22,945 nucleotides of DNA, taken from positions 1 through 22,945 of the forward strand of contig CAYRCS010000015.1 in the NCBI GenBank assembly GCA_964422855.1, read 5' to 3'. Numbering within the stretch: position 1 is the stretch's first letter; each line of letters opens with the position of its first letter. The translations under genes were made by a program, and so were the position numbers. This document shows positions 6,673 through 16,250 of the stretch, in pieces. Origin of the DNA: CAZEYI01 sp964422855. Lineage in GTDB: Bacteria > Patescibacteriota > Gracilibacteria > Absconditabacterales > Absconditicoccaceae. The notes below the pieces were generated by a model, which ran no database searches, was not told the origin of the DNA, and saw only the letters and a list, made by a program, of their open reading frames with translations.

Positions 6673-8403
6673 TTACGTAAACAAACCACTCTGCAAATCC
6701 AGCATCTTAGCGTATTTTCCTTTGTGTTTGATAAGTGATTTGTGTGTGCCGCGTTCTACAATTTCTCCTTGTTCTAGGACAATAATATCATCAGCTTCTT
6801 TGACCGTCTGGAGTCTATGTGCTATCACTATGACCGTCCTTCACTTAAACAATATATGCAAAGCCTGTGCTATTTTTTCTTCACTAATAGAATCGAGCGC
6901 GCTTGTCGGTTCATCCAATAAAATAATTTCTGGATCCTTGAGGAATATCTTTGCTATAGCTAGACGCTGACGCTGCCCTCAAGATAGACGAATTCATTTC
7001 TCTCCAATCTCGGTCTGTAAGCCATCAGGGAAGTCTGCAAAAAAATCACACTGCGCCATGTCGATGGCTTTTTGTATCTGTGGTTTGGTTGGTACGTAAT
7101 CGAGTGCGTAGACTAAATTTTCGTATACCGTACCGTCAAACACACTTGGATCTTGGGTAAGATAACCGATATGTTTGTAGTAGTTCTTGAGTGCAATATC
7201 TTCTAGGTTCTGGCCATCAATGGTAATGGTTCCACTATTGGGAGTCAGATATCCGGCAAGTAGTTTGATGATGGTGGATTTACCAGATCCACTTACCCCG
7301 ACCAATGCAGTCTTTTGTCCACCTTTGATATCGAGTGAGAAATTAGTAAGTACATTGTAATCAGTATATCAGTAGGTCAGATTTTGGATAGATATGTCTC
7401 ATTGTTTATAGTCAAATTCTTCTCATTCAGAATGATTTCTGCTGCTTTTCATATCAGCAAAAGTATCCATCAATCTATCGATGTGTATGAAATTATCAAA
7501 TGAGGCTCTAACTTCTTGCTGCAATCCCACTACCTCTCTTTGGAACAATAGGGTAAGTCCTGTCAACATAACAAAATCACCCACTGTATATGTGCCGTGA
7601 AATACTCCTATGCTGATGATCCAGGTGATAGTCAATAAGAACAGATCTATAGCCAAGACAAGTGTATCGTAGCCAAATGCCTGCTGTTGTTTTTCTTTGT
7701 ATTTGTAGCTATACCATATATCGTTGAGATCTTTTCTTTTTTGGATTTCAAAATCATATTTGCCTTGTTGTTGGATCTCAAATTTGGACATAATCCATCT
7801 TACATACATCCTATCCATCTCGATATTGATGCCTTTCACCTTACTTCTTCGAGCTGACGCTCTCTTGCCAAAATATGTTACAATAGGCAATACAAGCAAC
7901 ACCACCCCTACTGATATGAGAAAAAACTGTCGTGATTTGTATGCTATAACACCCAGTGCCATGATGAGCGTCGATACCCTTACCATCTTATCTCGCACGA
8001 TATCCATAAGCATATCTGCCCAGACGATAACTCATTTTTGCATGATAGATATCATTCTCCCTGTTCACAATTTTTCTACTTGATTATTGTCTGCTACCAT
8101 AAATTTATGGAGATAGATCCTATCTAAATATATAGTAATATCGCGTATGATACGAAAGTTTGTCGGTCTATAAAATATCTTAGTAGTAAAATGAATAAGT
8201 ATCATCACCACCATTATGATCAATAGTACTTGAATGCGATGCATATCTTGTTGATCAATAGATTGTGTAACCAATCCTATAATGTATACTAAAAAAGTAA
8301 GATAAAACCCCGTAAAAACACTATATCACAATACTGTCACTACAGTCCCAGGAATACTACGAAGTGGGGAGAAAAATAGGGCAATTTTTTCTTTGGTGGT
8401 CAT
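6673..8403 (-). CDS. ABC exporter half-transporter (TMD-NBD fusion)
   Basis: 576 aa with nine TGA glycines. An N-terminal transmembrane domain (about 15-320, six hydrophobic segments including GVIAYKSRQFFLISVGVVLL and LAIDLFLLTITWIISIG) is fused to an ATP-binding domain. The NBD has Walker A GVSGSGKST (about 369-377), Q-loop YLTQDP, signature LSGGQ (the first Gly is TGA), Walker B IILLDEPTSALD and switch His AHR. This is the MsbA/MDR-type exporter architecture, which works as a dimer to export lipids, peptides or drugs; the substrate is unknown. It is divergent from the methyltransferase-carotenoid operon and ends 1 nt from the pilin-like gene. A TATAAT-like box lies at 8421-8426 on its strand. 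Confidence 0.93.
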
Positions 8404-8480
8404 AAGTATGTCGGAGTAAAATTATATTAACAATAGGTTTTTGATGATACAATGCAAGAATTGGCCACGACGAGCTCCTA

Positions 8481-8508
8481 TTGACTTATTTGTTTTTTAT
8501 ATTATAAT
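8481..8508 (+). promoter_or_regulatory. Promoter of methyltransferase-crtB-prenyltransferase operon
   Basis: TTGACT, a 16-nt spacer and a perfect TATAAT, about 29 nt ahead of the ATG at 8537. It is the best sigma70-type match on the plus strand of the window. Confidence 0.7.
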
Positions 8509-8536
8509 AAAATATCGTTTATATTTCAATTATTGC

Positions 8537-9466
8537 ATGGATATTTTTGAGATCACACATTTGCTCAAAAAAAACCCTCCACGCTCTTACTGGGAGATTC
8601 AAGATTTTATAAAAAGAACTTCAAAAGAGCTTGCGCTCAATCTGGTTGATAATAAGTATGAACTTGGCTATGAAATTATTACTAATGAACTTATTGATCA
8701 ACTCAGCGATCGTATAATTAGATGGCTTGCCACAAAAGATACACTTACTGTTATGGAAGTGGGTGCATGAAATGGGAGACTCGCATTCAACCTACAACAA
8801 AAATTAAACACAAAAGCACCAGGCAAAATACATGTTGTTGCTATAGACAACAATAAAGAATTTTGGGCAGAAAAATTTTTTTCTATCGATAATACTACCT
8901 TTGAAAAATCAGTTGATAGATATAAACCGGACATAATTGTATGCTCATGGATGCCACAACATGTAACACCAACATTAGTCGATCAGTGGAGCCATCTTTT
9001 TGAATTAGAAGACTATGCTCGTTACAAAAAACAAGCCCTTGATAATATAAAAAATCCAGCATATAGAGAACAGACAAGCGCTCGAAGAACATACCCTAAT
9101 TTGCTTGAATATATACTTATATGACCTATACATAGTTGTGGAGATGGATCTCTCAGCTACTGAGTCAAAAAACTTCCTCCAAAAGTATATGATCCAAGTT
9201 CTATGCAACGTCGTGCCAATACAGAAGATATAGAACGAGAAGAAAAACCTGTATTTCATGTGGATGGATTTTTGAGAGAAGAACTTATAGATGTACTCAA
9301 TCTTAATATATTTGATTTTTTGGTATGAAAAAAATTTACTCAGTCATCATCCACAACACATAGTTTTGTAAATATAAATTTTCTCGATCCAAAAGAACTA
9401 CAGAGACTCAATAGTTTACATGACAAACTTATGTACGACCAGAAACACAGATTTGCAAATAAATAA
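8537..9466 (+). CDS. SAM-dependent methyltransferase-like protein
   Basis: 309 aa with four TGA glycines. Motif I of class I SAM methyltransferases is clear: VMEVGAGNGRLAF (72-84), with the G after GA encoded by TGA. It is followed by VVAIDNN (acidic ribose-binding position) and DIIVCSWMPQ (post-motif, where the catalytic loop starts). The C-terminal half (about 165-309) does not match a family I can name. The start is the ATG after the promoter at 8481; an earlier in-frame ATG (8441) lies upstream of that promoter and is less likely. It is the first gene of a plus-strand unit with crtB (57-nt gap) and the prenyltransferase, so it could modify a carotenoid or lipid, but nothing in the sequence proves this. 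Confidence 0.75.
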
Positions 9467-9523
9467 CATATGTGTATAGCATACGTATTAGAGATAATTT
9501 ATTTGCTGTAGTGCATATCATCA

Positions 9524-10414
9524 ATGCTTCGAGCTCAGTCTGCACAAAAACTTATGCAACAATTTGGGACGAGTTATTACTATGCTACCTTGTTTTTTCC
9601 TGAAGATATCAAAAAAGATGTTTTTACTCTCTATAAATTTGTGAGAGTAGCAGATGAAATTGTTGATGATTGCCAAGGAGACAAACTCGATATACATTAT
9701 CAAAATGCTGCTCAAGAACTTAGTGATTTGCGTAATAATTTTTTTGCTGCTTTGGACAGACAAGATATACAAGAAGTTAATTTTTGACCTATGGTAGAAC
9801 TTACTATACGCAGGAACATACCTCGTCAATGGATCCATGATTTTCTAGATGCTATGCTGATGGATACATATACATCGACATATGAAAGTTACGAAAAATT
9901 ACAAAAATATATGTATGGATCAGCCGAAGTCATAGGACTCATGATGTGCCATATCGTCTGAGCTGATGCAGCTTTGCATCCTCGCGCGTGTCTACTCTGA
10001 GAAGCTATGCAATATACAAATTTTCTGAGAGATGTGTACGAAGATTGTGTAGAATATGGTCGTATCTATATGCCTATCGATAGGCTAACTGCCCATCAAC
10101 TTACGGCCCATGATGTTCATGATTTTTGTAGGACCAAAAAAATAGACAAGAGACGAATTGATTTTTGTCGCACTGAGATAGACTTTTGTCGCTGAGTGTA
10201 TCAAGAAGCAGAGACAGCAATTTCTAGCTTGCCAGCAAATGCACAGTTTGCTGTATTGCTAGCTAGTAGACTGTACCAAGGGATCCTAGATAAAATAGAA
10301 TCTATAGAATACAATCAATTTGCACAGTCAGCTAGGACTGGTAAAGTGCAAAAATGACGAATTATATCCAAAGCTGTCGCTCACCGTTATATCACTTCTC
10401 ATTGTCATGATTAA
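9524..10414 (+). CDS. crtB: Phytoene synthase (squalene/phytoene synthase family)
   Basis: 296 aa. It condenses two GGPP molecules head to head into phytoene (or two FPP into squalene-type products). Two Asp-rich Mg2+-diphosphate sites are present: DEIVDD (44-49) and DVYED (170-174), the latter in the family block NFLRDVYEDCVEYGRIYMP. The N-terminus FGTSYYYATLFFP is the usual YYYA motif. Four glycines are TGA (88, 146, 159 and 224). A small internal repeat, DFCR three times at 200-223, sits where the family has a single helix. The stop overlaps the start of the downstream prenyltransferase by 8 nt, implying translational coupling. The crtI and prenyltransferase neighbours favour phytoene over squalene. 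Confidence 0.92.
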
Positions 10415-11234
10415 ACACTCTCGCCCACGTTTTTGGATATATGTATTGGGGCCATATCTCATATGATATGTAGCTAGTATGTGATGATTGGATGCATTGT
10501 ATAATCCATTGTTTTGGTTGTTTTTGGTATATTTTACCTATCCTGCAAATATACTTATCTATGGTATCAATGATATATTTGATCGAGAAACAGATCAACT
10601 CAACGATAAGAAAAAAGATTATGAAGAACTTTTGACTCCCAAGAAACATAAGAAACTCATCGTCAGGATAGTATTACGACAACTACCTTTCTTGTCATTA
10701 GCACTATTGTATGGCCAATTTGGAAGCATAGCATATTTATTGCTTTTTTGATTTTTTGGTATTTTTTATAGTGCTAGACCTATTAGAGCCAAAGCAATAC
10801 CGTTTATAGATGGCATATTTAATATACTATACATCATACCAGCTCTTGTGGGAGCTAGTCTTACAGCAGACCCAAGCATACAACGATGAGCTTGGATAGC
10901 TGGTGGATTGCGATGTATAGCTATGCATGCATATAGCGCCATCCCTGATATACAAGCTGATCAAAAAGCTGGCATAGCAACCGTAGCAACTGTGCTGGGT
11001 GCGAGATGGACAAGTCGATACTGTATTATCTTGTATGTAGCGTCTGGTATCTTGGGGAGCATATATACTGGCCGATACTGGCTAAGTGTGATGTGAATAT
11101 TATATGGAGTATTTGTGTATATGAGCTTTTTTCAAAACAAGGTTTTTGGATATTATAAATTATTTCCCATCATTAATATGTCGATGGGGTTTCTGCTTTT
11201 TTGTGCTGTGATTATAGATCGTTTCTTTTCTTAA
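10407..11234 (+). CDS. UbiA-family prenyltransferase, lycopene-elongase-like
   Basis: 275-aa integral membrane protein with seven to nine hydrophobic segments and six TGA glycines. UbiA superfamily enzymes transfer a prenyl group using two Asp-rich motifs: NDIFDRETD (55-63, NDxxDxxxD) and DIQADQKAG (second DxxxD) are both present. The N-terminal SRPRFWIYVLGPYLIGY resembles UbiA members found in carotenoid clusters (lycopene elongase/hydratase, CrtEb/LyeJ type), which add C5 units to lycopene on the way to C45/C50 carotenoids. Context with crtB, crtI and a GGPP synthase supports this. It could instead be a menaquinone- or heme-type prenyltransferase. It overlaps crtB by 8 nt and its stop overlaps the crtI stop by 4 nt. 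Confidence 0.82.
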
Positions 11235-12718
11235 TTTTTTTGAAATCTTTCAGCAACCAATATACCACTAATAAGACACATTGGCATACCAATACCTGGA
11301 TTGGTATATCATCAAACATAATATAGGTTATCTACTTTTTTGCTGATATTATTTGGGCGGAATATAGCTGTCTGCCTGATCGTATGTGCTAATCATAAAG
11401 CAGTGCCTTGGAAAGCATGATAGCGTTCTGAGAAGTCTTTGTTTTGGAATATACGCTCCACTACTATCCTATCCTGGAATTGCTCGCCAATTTCTTTTTC
11501 GATAAGCTGGAGAACCTTATCTCTATATTTTTGTGTTTCTCCATCTGTTAATGTAATGCCTGGTGGGAAAGGAACGAGCACAAAAATATTTTCATCTGCT
11601 GCATCTGCTACTGTGGGATCGGTCTTGGATGGACAACAAATATATAATGATGGATCTGTCGGCGGTATCTTACTTTTGAATATCTGCCCAAAATTTTTGT
11701 CCCAATCTTCTGCAAATATCAATGTATGATGTTGGAGATTTTTTACTTTGCCTTTGATACCCAAGTACAATATAAAGCCGCTTGGAGCCATGACTTTATC
11801 AGTCCAGTATTTTTCTGGATATGTCTGTCGCTGCGTATCCAATAGTTTGGTCTCTGACCACTGCATATCTGCGTTTGATATCACAGCATCAAAACTATAC
11901 GAAGTACCATCCATAAGCTGCACACCTTGGGCTTTGCCATCTTGAACAGGAATATGCTGTACTTCTGTATTGGTATGAAATACAACTCCATGCTTAGTGG
12001 CAATAGTCACGAGAGCTTTTATGATCTCATATATGCCTCATTGAGGATATCGTACGCCCATACCAAAATCAACATAGGTCATGATATTATATAATGCTGG
12101 CGCATCTTGTGGTGCTGTACCTAGAAATACTAGCGGATACTGTACAATTTTCTGCATCTCGGGAGACTTAAAATAACGAGCCGCATATTTTTTCATGTTG
12201 CTAAACACATGTAGTTTGGCTCACTCTGTAGCCATACGTCGATTGAGAAAATCAAATATGCTATCGTAATTTTTTGGGACAAAATCTTTCATAGCTATCT
12301 TGTACTGGTACTCTGCCTTGGCACAGTATTCGTGTAGTTTGTCTGTAGATCCTGGTTCTAATTGTTCAAAGTAGGGACGATTTTTCTCTATATCATCGTA
12401 TATATCAAGTGTTTGTGTTTTCTTACTGGTGTCATTGTGTGAAAATATTACTCTATAACTAGGACTGAGTTTGTGTAGATCGAGATAGTCCTCAACTTTT
12501 TCGCCGATAGTATCAAAAAACATCTGGAATGCATCAGGCATGAGATACCGGCTTGGACCCATATCAAAACGAAATCCATCTTGTTCTCGTACGCTGGCAC
12601 GTCCACCCAATTGTTCATTTTTTTCAAACACCGTAATTTGATGTCATTGCTTGGCTAATATGATAGCTGCAGAAAGTCATCAAAATCCAGATCCTATAAT
12701 ACCTATATTTTTGGTCAT
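11231..12718 (-). CDS. crtI: Phytoene desaturase (CrtI family)
   Basis: 495 aa with eight TGA glycines. It is an FAD-dependent desaturase/isomerase converting phytoene to more unsaturated carotenes at the membrane. The N-terminal Rossmann motif GSGFGGLSAAIILA (9-22; G13 and G14 are both TGA) is followed by FEKNEQLGGRA, the FAD-ribose-binding region, and FDMGPSRYLMP. The C-terminal CrtI signature NLYYVGGYTNPGIGMPM is followed by a helix. Length is typical (about 490-510 aa). Standard-code reading gives only fragments. It is transcribed towards the prenyltransferase, with stops overlapping in a shared TTAA, and is divergent from the diphosphate synthase gene across a 150-nt promoter region. The exact number of desaturation steps cannot be read from sequence. 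Confidence 0.93.
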
Positions 12719-12758
12719 TATATCAATAGTATACAAAATATATAATTCTATATGTACT

Positions 12759-12782
12759 AAACTTGCGGCGAATAGCAAGTTT
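12759..12782. promoter_or_regulatory. Inverted repeat in crtI/crtE divergent promoter region
   Basis: A perfect 8-bp inverted repeat, AAACTTGC / GCAAGTTT, separated by 8 nt, lies in the AT-rich divergent region about 40 nt upstream of crtI. It may be an operator shared by crtI and the synthase gene, or a leader hairpin. No regulator is encoded nearby. Confidence 0.4.
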
Positions 12783-12852
12783 CAGCTCTTATATAAAGAG
12801 AGTCGTTTGCAAATATACGAGCAATATATACTATATTCTCCATATATTATAT

Positions 12853-12858
12853 TATAAT
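12853..12858 (+). promoter_or_regulatory. -10 box of diphosphate synthase gene
   Basis: A perfect TATAAT 10 nt ahead of the ATG at 12869. No convincing -35 is seen at the right distance. If used, the transcript would be nearly leaderless. Confidence 0.35.
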
Positions 12859-12868
12859 AGATCTATGT

Positions 12869-13912
12869 ATGGATATAGGATGATTTAAGGAGCTGTTTGA
12901 TGATATTTTTTCTGAATATTTGCGTACATGTATAGCTCATACAAAGGCTGTCACCAAAAACAATAGAATAGATGCCATTCGAGATCATCTTTTTGCTATA
13001 GCTACCGCTGGAGGTAAGAGAATTAGACCATACTGTGTCTATATGTGATATAAGCTCTATGGCGGGAAGGATAATGATGCTATCATGCGTTTTGCAGTGA
13101 TAACAGAATTGCTTCATACTATGGCTCTTGTACATGATGATATCATGGATGAATCGACCAAAAGACACAACATACCAACAATACACAGCTATTTACAAAC
13201 ACAAGACACAAGAATAAGTAGAAGAATAGCTGAATGACAAGCTATACTTGTATGAGATCTTTTACTTGCTTGGGTATATGATCTCTTGCATACTACACAC
13301 CTATGATTTGATCTTGATCATCTCTTGCAAGCTCAACAAACTATCCATACCATGATACAGGAGGTTATAGCATGACAAATGTTAGATATTGATCTTTCTA
13401 TAGGCGATGCTGTTGATTTGGAAACTCTCGAACGCAAAAATTTGTACAAAACAGCTAGATATAGTTTTGCTCAACCACTCCTTGCTGGAGCACAATTGGC
13501 ATGAGCAGATCAATCTCAGCAAATACTTATCATGAAACTATGAGAACAGCTGGGTATTGCCTATCAGATACGTGATGATTTGTTGGATGTTTTGGAGTTT
13601 GAGACAGATAAAAATACTTTTGCCGATGTTCAAGAAGGACAGCAAACCTATCTTACCTACTATATCAAAACATCTGGAACTCAAGCACAAAAAAATCTTT
13701 TGCAACAACATATGGGACAGCAGCTTAACTCATCCAATATTGTCGAACTGAAGCAAATGTTTTTTGAATCGGGAGCTATAGATTTTGCAAAAGCAAAAAT
13801 GACGGAGCATATCGCACATGCACATAGTCTGCTCAATCAGCTGACTATTGTGGATGATGCTATGCTCTCGCCATTGCATGCATTACTGTCTAAGTTTGAG
13901 AAGTTTAACTAA
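12869..13912 (+). CDS. crtE: Polyprenyl (geranylgeranyl) diphosphate synthase
   Basis: 347 aa; 8 of 20 glycines are TGA. A trans-isoprenyl diphosphate synthase that adds IPP units to an allylic diphosphate. Motifs: GGKRIRP (48-54), the first Asp-rich motif DDIMD (90-94) in LVHDDIMDE, and the second Asp-rich motif DDLLD (236-240) in QIRDDLLD; KTARYSF (194-200) sits at the KT position. Chain length is set by residues just before the first Asp-rich motif (TMALVH), which have no bulky Phe/Tyr block close to it; this is compatible with C20 or longer, and GGPP is the product required by crtB. The ATG at 12865 runs into a stop, so 12869 is used. It is divergent from crtI, and its end overlaps the next minus-strand gene by 8 nt. 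Confidence 0.92.
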
Positions 13913-15089
13913 AGTCGATAGATTTGAGAACTTTTTGGTTTCTTCTATATGCTACGAAGTAGTGCATCTTCAGAATAAGTGATAAGAAGAACAGTACCCA
14001 TCAGGTAATAGCAAATATAGAAAGCTTGGTTGTGTCTTGCTTGACGACATACATACCTGCTGCCGAATGTTCGTCAATATTTTCGGCTGACAATGTCGCA
14101 GAGCAGTCCATCTTAGCACTAATTTCATCGATCATGTATTGGTTGTCGGATGAGATAAGCATCGTAAGATTTTGGAGCAATATACATTCTTCGACACTTC
14201 CTTGATTGGCAGCTATATCCATACTTCTGGCTCTGAGTTGGCCAGGGGAGATATTGTTGTCTAATATAACATCTGCTGCAGTTACAACGGTGAATGTCTT
14301 TTGGACTGTGTTAGATCATCCAAATACTTGGAGATCTGAGGCAGCTACTTTGACATCTATTTCTGAATCCACTGGAAGCCATGATCTAGGCTGTACCACA
14401 AGCGTAGTGCCTGAATATGCTACTCCCATAGAATTGACTGTATAGACATCTTTTCCTATAGAAACATAGATACTAGACGGATCTACACCTTTACCAGAAT
14501 CCTTGATCTCAAATACAAACAAAGAATCCAACGCAATTCCACTACCATTATCGATAGGCTGGACTAACTTAACACTTGGAGGAATAATGTCTGGTTCACA
14601 TTCTGGTACAGTAGCAAATGGGATGGTTGTATATCATTCCAAGTCCACATAGCCACTATTGGTTGTAATGGCGTACGAACCTTTTTCAAATGTAAAAGTG
14701 GTGTCAGTAATATCTTTGGTACTGTTAAACAACATACTGAAAATTTTGATCTCATACCAAGGGTTGTAAATCATCTTTTTGTGTTGGTAGATGATCTGAC
14801 TATCCTTGATCGTAAAATCGACCACTTCTTCTTTGTTTTTGTAATCAGGGAGTACACGCATGATGTCGACTTTTTCTGGGTCAAATCACATGATGACTTT
14901 GATCTCCTTGATATCCTTTTCTGATTTGAGGATGATATCGGCATTTTGCATACATGATGCATGCAACTTGTCCGTCGGTGGAAATCTCTTATCAGAGTAC
15001 AAAGGCTTTACCATAAGCTCTGCTGCTGTCGTCACTGAGACCAACAACATCGCTGTGGTAAATACACCTGCTAAAATCTTTTTGATCAT
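13905..15089 (-). CDS. Secreted, C-terminally anchored protein with cohesin/Ig-like domains
   Basis: 394 aa, continuous only with TGA as Gly (positions about 68, 153 and several more). The signal peptide MIKKILAGVFTTAMLLVSVTTA is followed by a beta-rich domain (about 45-150: NADIILKSEKDIKEIKVIMG, FDPEKVDIMRVLPD, FTFEKGSYAI) resembling a cohesin-like fold. Next is an Ig/Big-like domain (about 165-275: PPSVKLVQPIDNGSGIALD, FVFEIKDSGKGVD, LPVDSEIDVKVAA), a further region with paired cysteines (about 310-350), and one C-terminal TM (about 364-382) followed by a basic tail. This is a type I surface protein facing outward, with a possible role in adhesion or host attachment. The specific function is unknown; the domain names are pattern-based. 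Confidence 0.75.
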
Positions 15090-15198
15090 TGGTAGCTAGA
15101 GAAGATAGTAAACTAGGATAAGTATACATCCAGATCCGGACAAATACAATTTAGCGGTACTCTATACTATCTGTTTGAGTTGACAATTTGATAATTTG

Positions 15199-15630
15199 TT
15201 AGAAATCTATTTGTTTGTTGGGTTTTGCGCTTCTCGACTGTTTTTTGCGACTATGTGCTATCTTGGTTTGTTTGGATTTGATTTTTTGGCTGTAAGGAAC
15301 TTTGGTTGCTATGCGTTTGATGGGCTCTGGTAGGGCTTTTGTGAGGAGTTCGCAAAAACGAGTGAGTACTTTTTGTTTGTTTGCACCTTGGTATCTTTCT
15401 TCTTGGCAGGTCATAATTATTTGTGTGCCATGTATATACGCATGAGCGGATGTACGCACTCTCTGTTTTTGTCTGAGAGATAATACGGTAGAGGCATCAA
15501 GATCAAAATATAGTTCGGCTTTGGTCTCTCTCTTGTTGACGTTCTGACCACCTTTGCCGCCACTTTTGGAAAATTGGAAAAATATTTCGTGGTCTATGAT
15601 GTGTTGGATGATCTGGTTGAATTGTTGCAT
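15199..15630 (-). CDS. arfB: Peptidyl-tRNA hydrolase ArfB (ribosome rescue)
   Basis: A 143-aa release-factor-like protein. The catalytic GGQ (27-29) lies in SGGKGGQNVNKRETKAELYF, the class I release-factor/ArfB block. There is no codon-recognition domain, and the C-terminal tail (about 105-143) is very basic (KIKSKQTKIAHSRKKQ), as in ArfB/YaeJ, which inserts into the empty mRNA channel of stalled ribosomes and hydrolyses the peptidyl-tRNA. Length matches ArfB (about 140 aa). It has its own strong promoter (15660-15688) and is followed by 109 nt without a gene. In a UGA-recoded cell RF2 should be dispensable, so a codon-independent rescue factor is of interest. Confidence 0.9.
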   Translation of the reverse strand: MQQFNQIIQHIIDHEIFFQFSKSGGKGGQNVNKRETKAELYFDLDASTVLSLRQKQRVRTSAHAYIHGTQIIMTCQEERYQGANKQKVLTRFCELLTKALPEPIKRIATKVPYSQKIKSKQTKIAHSRKKQSRSAKPNKQIDF

Positions 15631-15659
15631 AATTTTGTTGTATACAATATAACATTATG

Positions 15660-15688
15660 ATTATACCAAGAATTAAACTAATTCGCAA
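15660..15688 (-). promoter_or_regulatory. Promoter of arfB
   Basis: On the minus strand, TTGCGA, a 17-nt spacer and a perfect TATAAT. The ATG is 30 nt downstream of the box. It is divergent from the promoter of the 163-aa gene. Confidence 0.65.
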
Positions 15689-15709
15689 GTTATTTATTAT
15701 TGAGATTTA

Positions 15710-15738
15710 TTGACATTTTTGTAAAATACATTTAAATA
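15710..15738 (+). promoter_or_regulatory. Candidate promoter of 163-aa gene
   Basis: A perfect TTGACA followed after 17 nt by TAAATA, about 18 nt ahead of the ATG at 15757. Confidence 0.4.
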
Positions 15739-15756
15739 TTTATCTTACTCTGCATT

Positions 15757-16248
15757 ATGTTATCTGATTTGAAATATATTACTTTCGTAGTTGCTAGAGA
15801 TGCTGAGAGCAATGTTTATATCGTACAATATAACAACCCCTATCCTAAGGAACTAACTAAAGTCTTGGAAGAAAAATGATGAATGCTCTTGAATGATATA
15901 TCTATAAATCTGCATACGCCAGAAAATGCTCCCGTAAAAAAGACTATCGACGATCTCCTTGTAACTTTATACCAACAGGATGTTTGTAATTTTATAACCT
16001 TACTTTTTGAATTTTGATTTAGATACGGGACCAAAAATTATGAAAATTTATATAGTCAATTTGATAGAAACGCTGATATGATAGCAAATATACCTGAAAT
16101 CATTGATATCCCAGCCGAAAATATGTGAGTATATTATGAAGCAGGTAAGATCGCTAGCTACAAAGATTTCGAAAAATTAATGATACGAATAGGCATACAA
16201 GCGGCACTGACTGCTAACTATGGTGGCCTTAAATTTGCAAAAAATTAA
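15757..16248 (+). CDS. Hypothetical protein, 163 aa
   Basis: Starts MLSDLKYITFVVARDAESN and is open only with four TGA glycines (two adjacent at about 41-42, then about 88 and 128). It has no signal peptide or TM segment and is mixed alpha/beta. Notable patches are FITLLFEFGFRYGTKNYENLY (mid) and a C-terminal helix followed by NYGGLKFAKN. I recognise no family. A near-consensus -35 (TTGACA) lies upstream, and the gene ends 2 nt from the convergent nuclease gene. The dense use of TGA in place of GGN and the long open frame argue that it is real. Function unknown. Confidence 0.65.
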
Positions 16249-16250
16249 TA

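Noticed and set aside
11439..11945. Plus-strand open frames inside crtI
   Set aside because: They are shadows of the minus-strand desaturase, whose full frame and motifs are intact.
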